Source: Flavobacterium sp. | GTDB lineage: Bacteria; Bacteroidota; Bacteroidia; Flavobacteriales; Flavobacteriaceae | Direction: 5' to 3' | Assembly (NCBI GenBank): GCA_018401995.1 | Contig: JAGYJR010000005.1 | Span: 1 to 64,000 of the forward strand | Length of the DNA: 64,000 bases | Part shown: positions 50,620 to 59,881 of the stretch, one piece after another | How the letters are laid out: the number at the start of each line of letters is the position of its first letter | Numbering within the stretch: position 1 is the first letter of the stretch | Made by a program: the position numbers and the translations under genes | Notes under the pieces: generated by a model | What the model was told of the DNA's origin: nothing | Database searches by the model: none | Seen by the model: the letters and a program-made list of their open reading frames with translations, nothing else

Positions 50620-51192
50620 ATGATTGCTGATTTTGTAAGAGATACAACCTTGAACAACCAAGTGTTTGAGGAAAATGCCATAAAATACAAACAATTTGAT
50701 ACATGTATTTTTATCAATTGTGATTTTTCGAAATGTAATTTTCAGAGTGTTTCTTTTATAGATTGTACTTTTATTGGTTGCAATTTTAGAGAAGCGAAAA
50801 TTAATTACGTTTCCTTACGCGATGTAGAATTCAAACAATGCGATTTTACAAGTGTGAACTTTGCCATGACCGATCAGGTTATTTATTCCTTTCATTTTAC
50901 GGATTGTACTTTAGATTACACCCAATTTTACAAACTCAAGTTAAAACAAATTCGTTTCATTGGTTGTAGTATGGTTGCAGCCGATTTCATGGAAACCGAT
51001 TTAACCGAAGCGATTTTTGATCATTGCGATCTACGAAGAGCTGTTTTTTCCAAAACCATTGCGAATAAAGCCGATTTTAGCACCAGTTTCAACTTCACCA
51101 TTGACCCAGAACAAAACAAATTGAAAAAAGCCAAATTCGCATTAGAAGGTTTGAAGGGTTTGTTAGAAAAATACGATTTGATTATTAAATAA
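50620..51192 (+). CDS. Pentapeptide-repeat protein
   Basis: Repeated A(D/N)LXX-type pentapeptides (CIFINCDFSKCNFQSVSFIDCTFIGCNF). Confidence 0.9.
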   Translation: MIADFVRDTTLNNQVFEENAIKYKQFDTCIFINCDFSKCNFQSVSFIDCTFIGCNFREAKINYVSLRDVEFKQCDFTSVNFAMTDQVIYSFHFTDCTLDYTQFYKLKLKQIRFIGCSMVAADFMETDLTEAIFDHCDLRRAVFSKTIANKADFSTSFNFTIDPEQNKLKKAKFALEGLKGLLEKYDLIIK

Positions 51193-51227
51193 TTGATTCT
51201 ATTGGCTATAATATAAAAAAATAATTT

Positions 51228-51306
51228 AGCCACAGATTAACGGATTTACACAGATTTTAATTAACCTTATTTGTATAATCCGAGCTAATCTATGAAATCC
51301 GTGGCA
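51228..51306. repeat. Intergenic inverted repeat (GCCACAGATT.../...AAATCCGTGGC)
   Basis: agccacagattaacggatttacacagatt ... aatctatgaaatccgtggc. Confidence 0.75.
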
Positions 51307-51427
51307 AAACAATAAACATCTATTTTATTGACTTAAGCTATTCTATTTTTTAGAATTTGTTAAATTTTATTTTCCTTTTTTTTCTACAACGAATTTTACT
51401 AAATTTGGACTAATTAAAAATAATCAT

Positions 51428-52009
51428 ATGCAACCTAGAAACTATTCCAAAATATTTCGTGTTTTACATTGGTCTATTGCCATTATCTTTCTATTGTTAT
51501 TGCTGACTATTTTCCTTAGAAAAACTTGGATGGAAAAAAATCATGTAGCCGAAATTATCCAAACTTATTTAACGGAAAACAATTACGAAACCCTACCACA
51601 AGATGACGCCATTGTTTTGGCTAAAAAAATCAGAAAACCAATGTGGGTTTGGCATATTTACTTCGGTTATGTTTTAGTGGGTTTGTATTGCATTCGTTTG
51701 GCTCTACCCTTTTTTGGTGAAATGAAATTTACTTCTCCATTCCAAAAAAATTTAGACACCAAAACCAAATTTCAATATTGGACTTACTTGATTTTCTATA
51801 TTTTCACTGGAGTTTCCTTAATCACAGGATTGATTATTGAGTGGGGACCAAAATCCTATAAAAAACCAATGGAAGAAATACACGAACTTTCTATTTACTA
51901 TTTATTAGCTTTTATAGTAATTCATTTCAGTGGTGTTTTAATAGCTGAATTGGGCAACCAAAAAGGAATTATTTCTAAAATTATTAGTGGAACAAAAAAT
52001 GAGAACTAA
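51428..52009 (+). CDS. Cytochrome b561-like (b/b6 domain) membrane protein
   Basis: FRVLHWSIAIIFLLLLL, four TM helices with conserved His. Confidence 0.85.
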   Translation: MQPRNYSKIFRVLHWSIAIIFLLLLLTIFLRKTWMEKNHVAEIIQTYLTENNYETLPQDDAIVLAKKIRKPMWVWHIYFGYVLVGLYCIRLALPFFGEMKFTSPFQKNLDTKTKFQYWTYLIFYIFTGVSLITGLIIEWGPKSYKKPMEEIHELSIYYLLAFIVIHFSGVLIAELGNQKGIISKIISGTKNEN

Positions 52010-52185
52010 TCAATGCTACTTGTTTTAATTGGTAGAACGTTTTAATTAGTGTATTGGATTGTTAATTCATGAAAGCATTATCTAGGTCAAAAGATAAAAA
52101 ATAGTTAATTCTTACTTAAATACACTTGTTAATTTGAGTGAAAATTCGTAACTTTAAGTATTATTAATTTAATACCCAATTAAGT

Positions 52186-52500
52186 ATGCTAATACAAATC
52201 AACACCGACAAAAACATTGAAGGTCACAGCCGCATGAATGAATTCTTTTCAGAAGAAATTAAAAAAGAATTAGCTCGTTTTGATGATAAAATAACCCGAA
52301 TAGAAGTGCATTTAGGCGACGAAAATGGCGATAAATTTGGGAAACACGACAAAAAATGCATGATTGAAGCCCGAATGGAAAAGAAAAACCCAATTGCAGT
52401 AACAGCCCATTCCGATTCACCAGAAAAAGCCTTTTACGAAGCCGTTGAAAAAATAAAGCGTTCCTTAAGCACTACTTTAGAAAAAATGCGCGAACATTAA
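52186..52500 (+). CDS. HPF/RaiA-like ribosome-associated protein
   Basis: Sigma54-modulation/S30EA-like 104-aa ORF. Confidence 0.75.
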   Translation: MLIQINTDKNIEGHSRMNEFFSEEIKKELARFDDKITRIEVHLGDENGDKFGKHDKKCMIEARMEKKNPIAVTAHSDSPEKAFYEAVEKIKRSLSTTLEKMREH

Positions 52501-52505
52501 TACTT

Positions 52506-52533
52506 AAATCCCGATGAGAATCGGGATTTTTTT
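52506..52533 (+). terminator. Intrinsic terminator
   Basis: aaatcccgatgagaatcgggattttttt. Confidence 0.85.
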
Positions 52534-52584
52534 ATAGAATTTTTTATAGTATATTTGGATTTGTAAAAAATAATACGCAACTAT

Positions 52585-52626
52585 AGTTGAGCATAGCTAT
52601 TCAAAAATAGTCAGCTTTGCTCAACT
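52585..52626. repeat. Imperfect 42-nt palindrome/hairpin
   Basis: AGTTGAGCATAGCTATTCAAAAATAGTCAGCTTTGCTCAACT. Confidence 0.75.
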
Positions 52627-52672
52627 AAATAGTAAAAAACTGAGCATATAAACAAGTTATAGACTATTATAA

Positions 52673-53197
52673 ATGACAGACACGTTAAAGAAAATATGGA
52701 ATTCTAAGAATGGAAATTTTATTTTTTTCCTACTCTGCGTGACATTAGGTGGAGTTTATTTGTATTTTGACCGACCAAGTGTTAACAATCAAAATGACTT
52801 GATTGAAATTAACGGAACTTGCAGACATATCTCACAAGAACTAGTTTACTCTAAAAAAATAAAAAAAACAGAACGAGACTCGACATATCATATATTCCTT
52901 GACGAGTATCCAAGTAAATTTCAGGTCAGCTACTCTTCCTACGACAGAAAAAATTTTTATGAAAAGACAAAGCCAGGTGATAAAATTAGACTTCATATTG
53001 CTCGACAAGACCAAAAACAACTTGACAATTCAGATAGCAAAATTCGTAGTTTTTCCTTGACCGTAAACTCGAAAACATATCTTTCGGTGGACAGTGGACT
53101 AAATGGATTTGGCAAGGGACTTTTTGAGCTTATAATGATATTTTTACCATTACTAATTATGACAATTTTGATACGAAGGACACTAAAGAAAGAATAA
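52673..53197 (+). CDS. Hypothetical membrane-anchored protein
   Basis: N- and C-terminal TM segments. Confidence 0.65.
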   Translation: MTDTLKKIWNSKNGNFIFFLLCVTLGGVYLYFDRPSVNNQNDLIEINGTCRHISQELVYSKKIKKTERDSTYHIFLDEYPSKFQVSYSSYDRKNFYEKTKPGDKIRLHIARQDQKQLDNSDSKIRSFSLTVNSKTYLSVDSGLNGFGKGLFELIMIFLPLLIMTILIRRTLKKE

Positions 53198-53199
53198 CA

Positions 53200-53340
53200 G
53201 GCTATAACAGCACCTACCCAAAAGTGGCGGTTCAGTGGTTAAATCAAGCTTTGTGCTTCTATCAAAGTTTGTGCTTGGTTGACAGTGAAGTGCTTCGAAA
53301 TCGCCACCTTCGGGTAGCTGCAAAACGTTAGCGGTCATTG
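53200..53340. repeat. Long attC-like imperfect inverted repeat
   Basis: GGCTATAACAGCacctaccc...AGTGGCGG ... CGCCACCTTCGGGTAGCTGCAAAACGTTAGCGG. Confidence 0.65.
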
Positions 53341-53477
53341 TAAGAGAACGACCTTCACAGAACAAAATACACAAGAAAACAAAACATCTCAATTTTTCAT
53401 CTTGAAAAAAAACACAATCTTTTGTGACTTTTAGACCATTCTCACTACTAATAGAATAAACGAAACAAAAACTGCTG

Positions 53478-53957
53478 ATGAGCTATGATTTTTTGGAAAC
53501 TATTAAAGAAAACGAAGGAGTTATTTTTAAGCTTGTTAGAATTTATGCAGACCAGTATGACGACCAAAAGGATTTATACCAAGAAATTATATATCAACTT
53601 TGGAAATCCTTTCATTCATTCCAAGGAAACTCAAAAATCAGTACTTGGATTTATAAAGTAGCTTTAAACACATCATTAGCACACATAAATTTAAAAAAGA
53701 AGCATTCAAAAACCATTTCATTACAAGACATCAGACTTCAATTTGAAGAAAATATTGATACTCAACTTGAAGATAAAATTATTGAAATGTATCAACATAT
53801 TAAACAATTGAATGAAATCGACAAGGCTATCGTTTTCTTGTTTCTTGAAGATAAAAGCTATGAGGAAATTGCTGATATTATGGGTTTTACAATCACAAAC
53901 ATCGGAACTAGGCTGAACAGAATAAAATCAAAACTAAAAAATCAAATTGCCAAATAA
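53478..53957 (+). CDS. ECF-type RNA polymerase sigma factor
   Basis: DQYDDQKDLYQEIIYQLWKSFHSFQGNSKISTWIYKVALNTSL; C-terminal sigma4 HTH. Confidence 0.92.
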   Translation: MSYDFLETIKENEGVIFKLVRIYADQYDDQKDLYQEIIYQLWKSFHSFQGNSKISTWIYKVALNTSLAHINLKKKHSKTISLQDIRLQFEENIDTQLEDKIIEMYQHIKQLNEIDKAIVFLFLEDKSYEEIADIMGFTITNIGTRLNRIKSKLKNQIAK

Positions 53958-54552
53958 TTATTTTATGGAATTAGAAGAAATGAAAAATGTGTGGAACAAA
54001 ATGGAAGAAGGAAAGAAAAACATTCCATTTCAAATTAGCGAACCTTCACTACTTGAATACAATAAAATAACTAACATCTTTAAGATAAGAGAAATTATTG
54101 GATTAGTGATTGCCTATACTATCGCAGGGCTTGTTCTATACAATTTTAATAATTTGGATAATTGGTATTTACGTTTATTTGGCTGTGCTTTGGTTATTTA
54201 TCTTTTGATAATGCCTATTTACACTTTATTTGTGACTTGGAAAATAAAACATATTGATTTAGTAAAATCAAATTTCAAGAATGTATTTGAGCAAATTTAT
54301 AAAGCAAAAAGCAATTTGAAGAAAGCGGAAAAAATAAGCTTCATAACAAGTCCGCTTCTTTTCTTTGCATCCATCGTAGTCCTAACAAAATTATTTACAG
54401 ACAAAAACCTCTTTACTTTAAATATTCAATTACCTGTGATTTTTCTAATAGTAGTTGCATTTTTAGGTGCAATAATTTTCAATGTTTGGGCTTTCAAAAA
54501 TAGAGATAAAGAATTCAAATCTGTTAAACAATTACTTGAAGATAAAAACTAA
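53947..54552 (+). CDS. Membrane protein, putative anti-sigma partner
   Basis: Overlaps sigma gene; N-terminal MELEEMKNVWNKMEE and four TM helices; likely start MELEEM. Confidence 0.65.
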   Translation: MPNNYFMELEEMKNVWNKMEEGKKNIPFQISEPSLLEYNKITNIFKIREIIGLVIAYTIAGLVLYNFNNLDNWYLRLFGCALVIYLLIMPIYTLFVTWKIKHIDLVKSNFKNVFEQIYKAKSNLKKAEKISFITSPLLFFASIVVLTKLFTDKNLFTLNIQLPVIFLIVVAFLGAIIFNVWAFKNRDKEFKSVKQLLEDKN

Positions 54553-54570
54553 TAATAAAAGCATAATATT

Positions 54571-54756
54571 ATGACAGAAAACAAAAAACGAAATGTCGGA
54601 AATGGAATTGGCATTGGTGCAGCACTAGGTGTTGCATTTGGAGCAGCTTACGGTAATCAATCTGGTAACTTAAAGGAAAGTATTGCATTAGGACTTGTGA
54701 TTGGCGTTGCTCTCGGAGCAATTTTCGACTTTACAATTAGAAAGAAAAAAAACTAA
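54571..54756 (+). CDS. Small glycine-rich membrane protein
   Basis: GNGIGIGAALGVAFGAAYGNQSGNLKESIALGLVIGVALGAIFDF. Confidence 0.6.
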   Translation: MTENKKRNVGNGIGIGAALGVAFGAAYGNQSGNLKESIALGLVIGVALGAIFDFTIRKKKN

Positions 54757-54975
54757 ATGAAACAACAACGAACCGCTAACAGCCGTAACTGTTGCACAAC
54801 TACTATTTTTCAAAATAAAATCTCAAAAAACATAAAATTCCGACCTCGTTTAAGCCCTTTTAAGCGAGGTTTTTTTTTAGTCCCTATACAAAATTAAAAA
54901 TTTCGAGTGCTTAAATTTGAAATTATGAAGTCTGTAAATACCCGATAGCGCGGAATTGCATTCCGTGCCCACAAT

Positions 54976-55008
54976 CAAAAAAAAATCCCAATCTTTCGAT
55001 TGGGATTG
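54976..55008 (-). terminator. Terminator of glnN
   Basis: aatcccaatcgaaagattgggatttttttt on the minus strand. Confidence 0.8.
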
Positions 55009-55017
55009 CTATTCTAA

Positions 55018-57204
55018 TTACTTCGTAAACAACAATTCACGATATTTTGTTAATGTCCACATTTCGTCGTCTACTAACAATTCTAGTTTGTCGGCGTGGT
55101 AACGAATTTGGTCAAAATACGGTTTAACTTTATCGCAATAAGCCGCAGCCATTTTTTCGGTATTAGCTAAGGCGTTTGCTTTTTTACGTTCTTGCGTCAT
55201 GGCTTCTACTTTAGAATTAATGCCTTCAATATGACCCGAAATTTCTTTGATTAAGTTAATCTGTTCGCCAGCAATTTTTTCGAAATCTTTACCAAAAATC
55301 TCTTTCAATCCTTTTACGTTTTCGATTAACACGTTTTGGTATTTAATTGCTGTTGGCACCACATGGTTTCTAGCAATATCACCCAACACACGACCTTCAA
55401 TTTGGATTTTCTTCACATATTCTTCCAATTCAATTTCATATCTTGATTCCACTTCCACGTGATTCATTACGTCCATTTCACTAAAAACGGCAACCGCTTT
55501 TTTAGAAACTTTCGCTTTCAACGCTTCTGGAGTGGTTTTATGATTGCTTAATCCGCGTTTTTTTGCTTCTACTTCCCAAGCTTCACTATAACCATCGCCT
55601 TCAAATAAAATAGCTTTGGTTTGTTTGATATATTCTCTTAATACGTTGAAAATAGCTTCGTCTTTCTTCAAATCTTTCTTTTCAATCAAAGCATCTACTT
55701 CCGCTTTAAAATCTTTCAATTGCTTAGCAACAATCGTGTTCAAAGTAGTCATAGAAACGGCACAGTTTGCAGAAGAACCAACGGCTCTAAATTCAAATTT
55801 ATTTCCTGTGAAAGCAAATGGAGATGTACGGTTTCTATCGGTATTATCCAACATCACATCTGGAAGTTTTCCAACTACGTTTAATTTTAAATCTGTTTTT
55901 TCTTCTGGCGATAATTTTCCTTTAGAAACACCTTCTAATTCCGCTAAAACTTTGGTTAATTGTTGACCAATAAATACCGAAATTATTGCTGGTGGCGCTT
56001 CATTAGCTCCTAAACGGTGGTCATTACTTGCCGAAGCAATAGAAGCACGCATCAATTCTTCATAATCATGAACCGCTTTAATCGTATTGATGAAAAACGT
56101 TAAGAATTGTAAGTTGCTCATTGGCGTTTTCCCTGGGCTCAACAAGTTCACACCTGTATCAGTTGCCAAAGACCAGTTGTTGTGTTTTCCTGAACCATTT
56201 ACACCTTTGAACGGTTTTTCATGGAACAAAACTTTGAAATCGTGACGCTCTGCTACTTTCTGCATAACATCCATCAATAACGAGTTGTGATCCACCGCTA
56301 AATTCGTTTCTTCGAAAATAGGTGCCAATTCAAATTGGTTCGGCGCCACTTCATTATGACGCGTTTTTACTGGAATTCCCAATAACATACATTCGTTTTC
56401 CAAATCGCGCATGTATTGTAACACTCGCGTTGGAATAGAACCAAAATAATGATCTTCTAATTGTTGCCCTTTGGCAGAAGTATGACCTAATAAAGTTCTT
56501 CCAGTTGCCAAAATATCAGGTCTTGAAGTAGCTAAAGCGCTATCAATCAAGAAATATTCTTGTTCCCAACCTAGAGTTGGTGTTACTTTTTTAACATTTT
56601 TATCGAAATATCTAGCTACATCAATAGCAGCAGAATCAATGGCATGCAACGCTCTCAATAATGGTGTTTTATTGTCCAATGCCTCACCAGTATACGAAAC
56701 AAAAACCGTTGGAATACATAAAGTTGTTCCAAAGATAAACGCTGGCGATGTTGGATCCCAAGCCGTATAACCTCTAGCTTCGAATGTATTACGGATGCCA
56801 CCATTTGGGAAAGAAGAAGCATCTGGTTCTTGTTGTACCAATTGACTTCCACCAAATTTTTCAACTGGATCACTTCCATCGAAAGAAGTTTCGAAGAAGG
56901 CATCGTGTTTTTCAGCAGTTGTTCCTGTTAACGGTTGAAACCAGTGTGTGTAATGGGTTACGCCTTTTGAAAGCGCCCATTCTTTCATTCCTAGCGCGAT
57001 GTATTCCGCCATTTTTCGGTCGATTTTGGTACCGTTTGCTGCATCTTTAACCGCTTTGTAAGCATCTGGAGTTAAAAATTGACGCATGGCTTTGTCTCCA
57101 AAAACATTGGTTCCAAAAATAGCTGATTTACGATCTAGTTCTTCTACTTCTACTGGTTTACGATCGGTAGCGCGTTGTAAAGCTTGAAATCGAAATGTTG
57201 ACAT
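55018..57204 (-). CDS. glnN: Glutamine synthetase type III
   Basis: GSIII pattern (ATDRKPVEVEELDRKSAIFGTNVFGDKAMRQFLTPDAYKAV; HEKPFKGVNGSGKHNNWSL); start MSTFRFQALQRATDRK at 57204. Confidence 0.94.
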   Translation of the reverse strand: MSTFRFQALQRATDRKPVEVEELDRKSAIFGTNVFGDKAMRQFLTPDAYKAVKDAANGTKIDRKMAEYIALGMKEWALSKGVTHYTHWFQPLTGTTAEKHDAFFETSFDGSDPVEKFGGSQLVQQEPDASSFPNGGIRNTFEARGYTAWDPTSPAFIFGTTLCIPTVFVSYTGEALDNKTPLLRALHAIDSAAIDVARYFDKNVKKVTPTLGWEQEYFLIDSALATSRPDILATGRTLLGHTSAKGQQLEDHYFGSIPTRVLQYMRDLENECMLLGIPVKTRHNEVAPNQFELAPIFEETNLAVDHNSLLMDVMQKVAERHDFKVLFHEKPFKGVNGSGKHNNWSLATDTGVNLLSPGKTPMSNLQFLTFFINTIKAVHDYEELMRASIASASNDHRLGANEAPPAIISVFIGQQLTKVLAELEGVSKGKLSPEEKTDLKLNVVGKLPDVMLDNTDRNRTSPFAFTGNKFEFRAVGSSANCAVSMTTLNTIVAKQLKDFKAEVDALIEKKDLKKDEAIFNVLREYIKQTKAILFEGDGYSEAWEVEAKKRGLSNHKTTPEALKAKVSKKAVAVFSEMDVMNHVEVESRYEIELEEYVKKIQIEGRVLGDIARNHVVPTAIKYQNVLIENVKGLKEIFGKDFEKIAGEQINLIKEISGHIEGINSKVEAMTQERKKANALANTEKMAAAYCDKVKPYFDQIRYHADKLELLVDDEMWTLTKYRELLFTK

Positions 57205-57325
57205 AAAGTTGTGTGTTTTGTAGTTATACCCTTGAAAAGATGTGCAAATATACAAATAATTAAATGCAATTACATTTTAACCCCTATTTTTTTAGGGGTA
57301 AATTATTTTTTATTACTTTTGCCTC

Positions 57326-57889
57326 ATGGAAAATCATTTTTTATACATGGTAATGTTAGGCTGTACGCCAAAAGGTCGCTTTACAGAACAACACGATATT
57401 TTTTTTGGCATTGGAAGTAGTTTGAAAGAATTGGTTCCTGACATGAATACTTTTTGGCCAGAAGCTAAAGGAAGAATCCATATTGACGCTTGGCAAAAAA
57501 TAACTTTTGCAGATGGTTATACCATTGAAGTGGTTTCGAAAAACGAAAAAACTACTCAAGAAGAACAAGTATTCTTTCTAAACTTAGGCGGTTACAAAGA
57601 AGGAGAATTTGAAGAATACCATTATAAAATTGTGACAGTTGCTAAAACAAAAGCCGAAGCTATTAAAAAAACCAAACAAACTACTTTTTACAAACATTGC
57701 GGTTTCAAAGGCGCCGAATCGCATATTGACGATAAATATGGTGTTGATGTAGATGACATTCACAATATTGAAGATATTCTTTCGGATAAGTTCAAATCGG
57801 AATTCACTCTAAAAATAACAAAAACCAATGCGACTTTCGAAGACGAAAAACACATTGGTTATTTAAAAATTGATAAGATAAATGTTTAA
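57326..57889 (+). CDS. DUF1543-like protein
   Basis: MVMLGCTPKGRFTEQHDIFFGIGSSLKELVPDMNTFWPEAKGRIHIDAW. Confidence 0.8.
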   Translation: MENHFLYMVMLGCTPKGRFTEQHDIFFGIGSSLKELVPDMNTFWPEAKGRIHIDAWQKITFADGYTIEVVSKNEKTTQEEQVFFLNLGGYKEGEFEEYHYKIVTVAKTKAEAIKKTKQTTFYKHCGFKGAESHIDDKYGVDVDDIHNIEDILSDKFKSEFTLKITKTNATFEDEKHIGYLKIDKINV

Positions 57890-57892
57890 AAA

Positions 57893-57915
57893 AAAGAGCT
57901 GATTTTCAGCTCTTT
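57893..57915. terminator. Bidirectional terminator
   Basis: aaagagctga-ttt-tcagctcttt. Confidence 0.75.
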
Positions 57916-57919
57916 TCTC

Positions 57920-58441
57920 TTATAAATTTATTTCTGCTACATTTTTATCATCGATACCGTAATAGTTAATTACAGCTTCATAATCTTTCGTATCTACTGG
58001 ATTAGCAGTTCTATTACCAAAGAAAGCTGGAATTACAACTACTCTAAATGTCTGGTTCAATCTAAAATCACTTGACAAACCAGGTAAATCAAATCCAAAT
58101 AAAGTTACTTCTGCATCAAAACGTGTAAAATCGTTTTGGTAACCAAAATCTAAGGTTCCATCATCAAAATAATAAGTTTCTGGCAATAATTTCCAAATAG
58201 CTCCTGCTGAAGAATTTCCAGCTTGACGATAAACTAAAACCATATCAGAACTATAAATACTATGCGGAAAATTTAACAATACAGTATATCCATTCCCTGA
58301 AGTAAAGTTCACATTATTGTATTGAAAAACTTCACTAATAGTATCGCTATCGAAAGTATCTTGAACCACAACCTCTTCACGAACACAACTTTGTAGCGTT
58401 ATCATCCCGATAAAAGCTAACAATAAAGTAATTTTCTTCAT
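57920..58441 (-). CDS. Hypothetical lipoprotein
   Basis: Lipobox MITLQSCVR. Confidence 0.75.
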   Translation of the reverse strand: MKKITLLLAFIGMITLQSCVREEVVVQDTFDSDTISEVFQYNNVNFTSGNGYTVLLNFPHSIYSSDMVLVYRQAGNSSAGAIWKLLPETYYFDDGTLDFGYQNDFTRFDAEVTLFGFDLPGLSSDFRLNQTFRVVVIPAFFGNRTANPVDTKDYEAVINYYGIDDKNVAEINL

Positions 58442-58546
58442 AATCTTTGATTTTTATATTTTTTCTAAATAACTATAACCAATTGTTGTGCCAAAAATTT
58501 AAAATCCAATTATTTAGTATCTTTGAAACTTTAAACAGATTGAAAA

Positions 58547-58687
58547 ATGGGAAGAAATAATCCTAAAAACATTAAAGCACATAACGATAAATTACACAAA
58601 GAGCAAGCCAAAGAAAAGGCTAAAAAAAATGCTCGTGCCGAAAAATTGAAAGAAATAACTAGAAAATTCAACGAAACTAAATCGTAA
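58547..58687 (+). CDS. 46-aa conserved-looking basic small protein
   Basis: MGRNNPKNIKAHNDKLHKEQAKEKAKKNARAEKLKEITRKFNETKS*; below the ORF-track cutoff, 3 nt before the next CDS. Confidence 0.6.
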   Translation: MGRNNPKNIKAHNDKLHKEQAKEKAKKNARAEKLKEITRKFNETKS

Positions 58688-58690
58688 TTT

Positions 58691-59065
58691 ATGTCGAATT
58701 GCTACTGCGGAAATTCAATTTCGTTTCAAGATTGTTGTGAACCTTATATAATAGGAACAGCAAACGCTCCAACGGCTGAAAAATTAATGCGTTCGCGTTA
58801 TAGTGCTTTTGCAACAGGCGCTGCTGATTATTTGGTAAACACTACCCATATTTCAAAACGCAGATTTCATAACAAAAAAGACATCTTAGCTTGGAGTCAA
58901 TCAAACAAATGGTTAAAATTAGAAGTTCTAGCCTCTAGTGAAACTACCGTAACTTTTAAAGCCTATTATTTAGATGAAAATTTAAAAGCACAAGTACATT
59001 ACGAACACTCGACTTTTAAATTGGAAAATGATAAATGGTTTTATGTGGATGGCATATTTGAATAA
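58691..59065 (+). CDS. YchJ-family (UPF0225, SEC-C-like) protein
   Basis: NCYCGNSISFQDCCEPYI...EKLMRSRYSAFATGAADYLVNTTH. Confidence 0.92.
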   Translation: MSNCYCGNSISFQDCCEPYIIGTANAPTAEKLMRSRYSAFATGAADYLVNTTHISKRRFHNKKDILAWSQSNKWLKLEVLASSETTVTFKAYYLDENLKAQVHYEHSTFKLENDKWFYVDGIFE

Positions 59066-59297
59066 AACGCATCTTCTTTCCATTTTAACGGATTTTGTTC
59101 AATATAATTTTGAATGTTATCAAATGATTTCGAATTGCGAATAATGTGATCATGAAATCGGGATTGCCAGGCGAAATTAGGATTGATTTTCCTGCATTCA
59201 AATGAACATCGCCCTTTGTACCATCGAACAATTTTAGAAATCGAATTACCCAACATCGGATTTTTATCACCTGAAAATCCACCGTTTTCAACGCGTA

Positions 59298-59319
59298 GAG
59301 ACGCGATTAATCGCGTCTC
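59298..59319. repeat. REP palindrome inside RAYT CDS
   Basis: GAGACGCGATTAATCGCGTCTC, perfect 22-bp palindrome. Confidence 0.9.
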
Positions 59320-59349
59320 ATTATTGTTATTTTTCACATCATTATTATC

Positions 59350-59411
59350 AGACGCGATAAATCGTGAATTATTCATTTTATCATTATTATCAGACACGAT
59401 AAATCGCGTCT
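59350..59411. repeat. Two further degenerate REP units inside RAYT CDS
   Basis: agacgcgataaatcgtg and agacacgataaatcgcgtct. Confidence 0.8.
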
Positions 59412-59836
59412 GATCGTATTCACCAACATTATTAGACGCAAGGGAATTGGAAATAATATCAATAATCAAAATCCCATGAACATGATTTGGCATGACCACA
59501 AAATTTCCCAATTCAACCATGGGAAAATGATTTGGAATTTCTAACCAAAATTGTTCTGCCAATTTTCCTATTTCGGATAATTGCATTTCTTGATTTTGAA
59601 TATGTCCAAAAAAATGGTGTCGGTTTTGGGTGCAAATGGTTATGAAATAGGCTCCATTATTTGCGTAATCCCAGGTTTTTAAACGCGCAGAGGAAATGCG
59701 GTATTTGTTTTTAAATTTATTTTGCATGGCGTTGAATATTATATCGTTATGCTAAATAATGAAATTATTATGGGAATTGGAAATTGATTTTTATTTTTTT
59801 TATTTTTTATTTTTTTTTGAATGAATTCAAAAAAAA

Positions 59837-59858
59837 GAGACGCGATAAATCGCGTCTC
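59837..59858. repeat. REP palindrome outside the RAYT gene
   Basis: GAGACGCGATAAATCGCGTCTC (followed by TACGG). Confidence 0.88.
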
Positions 59859-59881
59859 TACGGAAAATATTTTTTGAAATA

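Larger units (their letters stand above)
59041..59727 (-). mobile_element. REP-associated tyrosine transposase (RAYT) with internal REP-derived insertions
   Basis: GAYFITICTQNRHHFFG, VVMPNHVHGIL (HUH), YIEQNPLKWKEDAFY; in-frame TRFIVSDNND / SRFIASDNND / TRLIASLR. Confidence 0.88.

Noticed and set aside
53200-54800. Canonical integron with attC sites
   Set aside because: Boxes do not match RYYYAAC/GTTRRRY exactly and no IntI is in the window; kept only as an attC-like repeat finding.
55247-56903. ORFs opposite glnN (55247-55462, 55616-55966, 56655-56903, 56784-57050)
   Set aside because: Low-information frames overlapping a strong GSIII gene; no start/function support.
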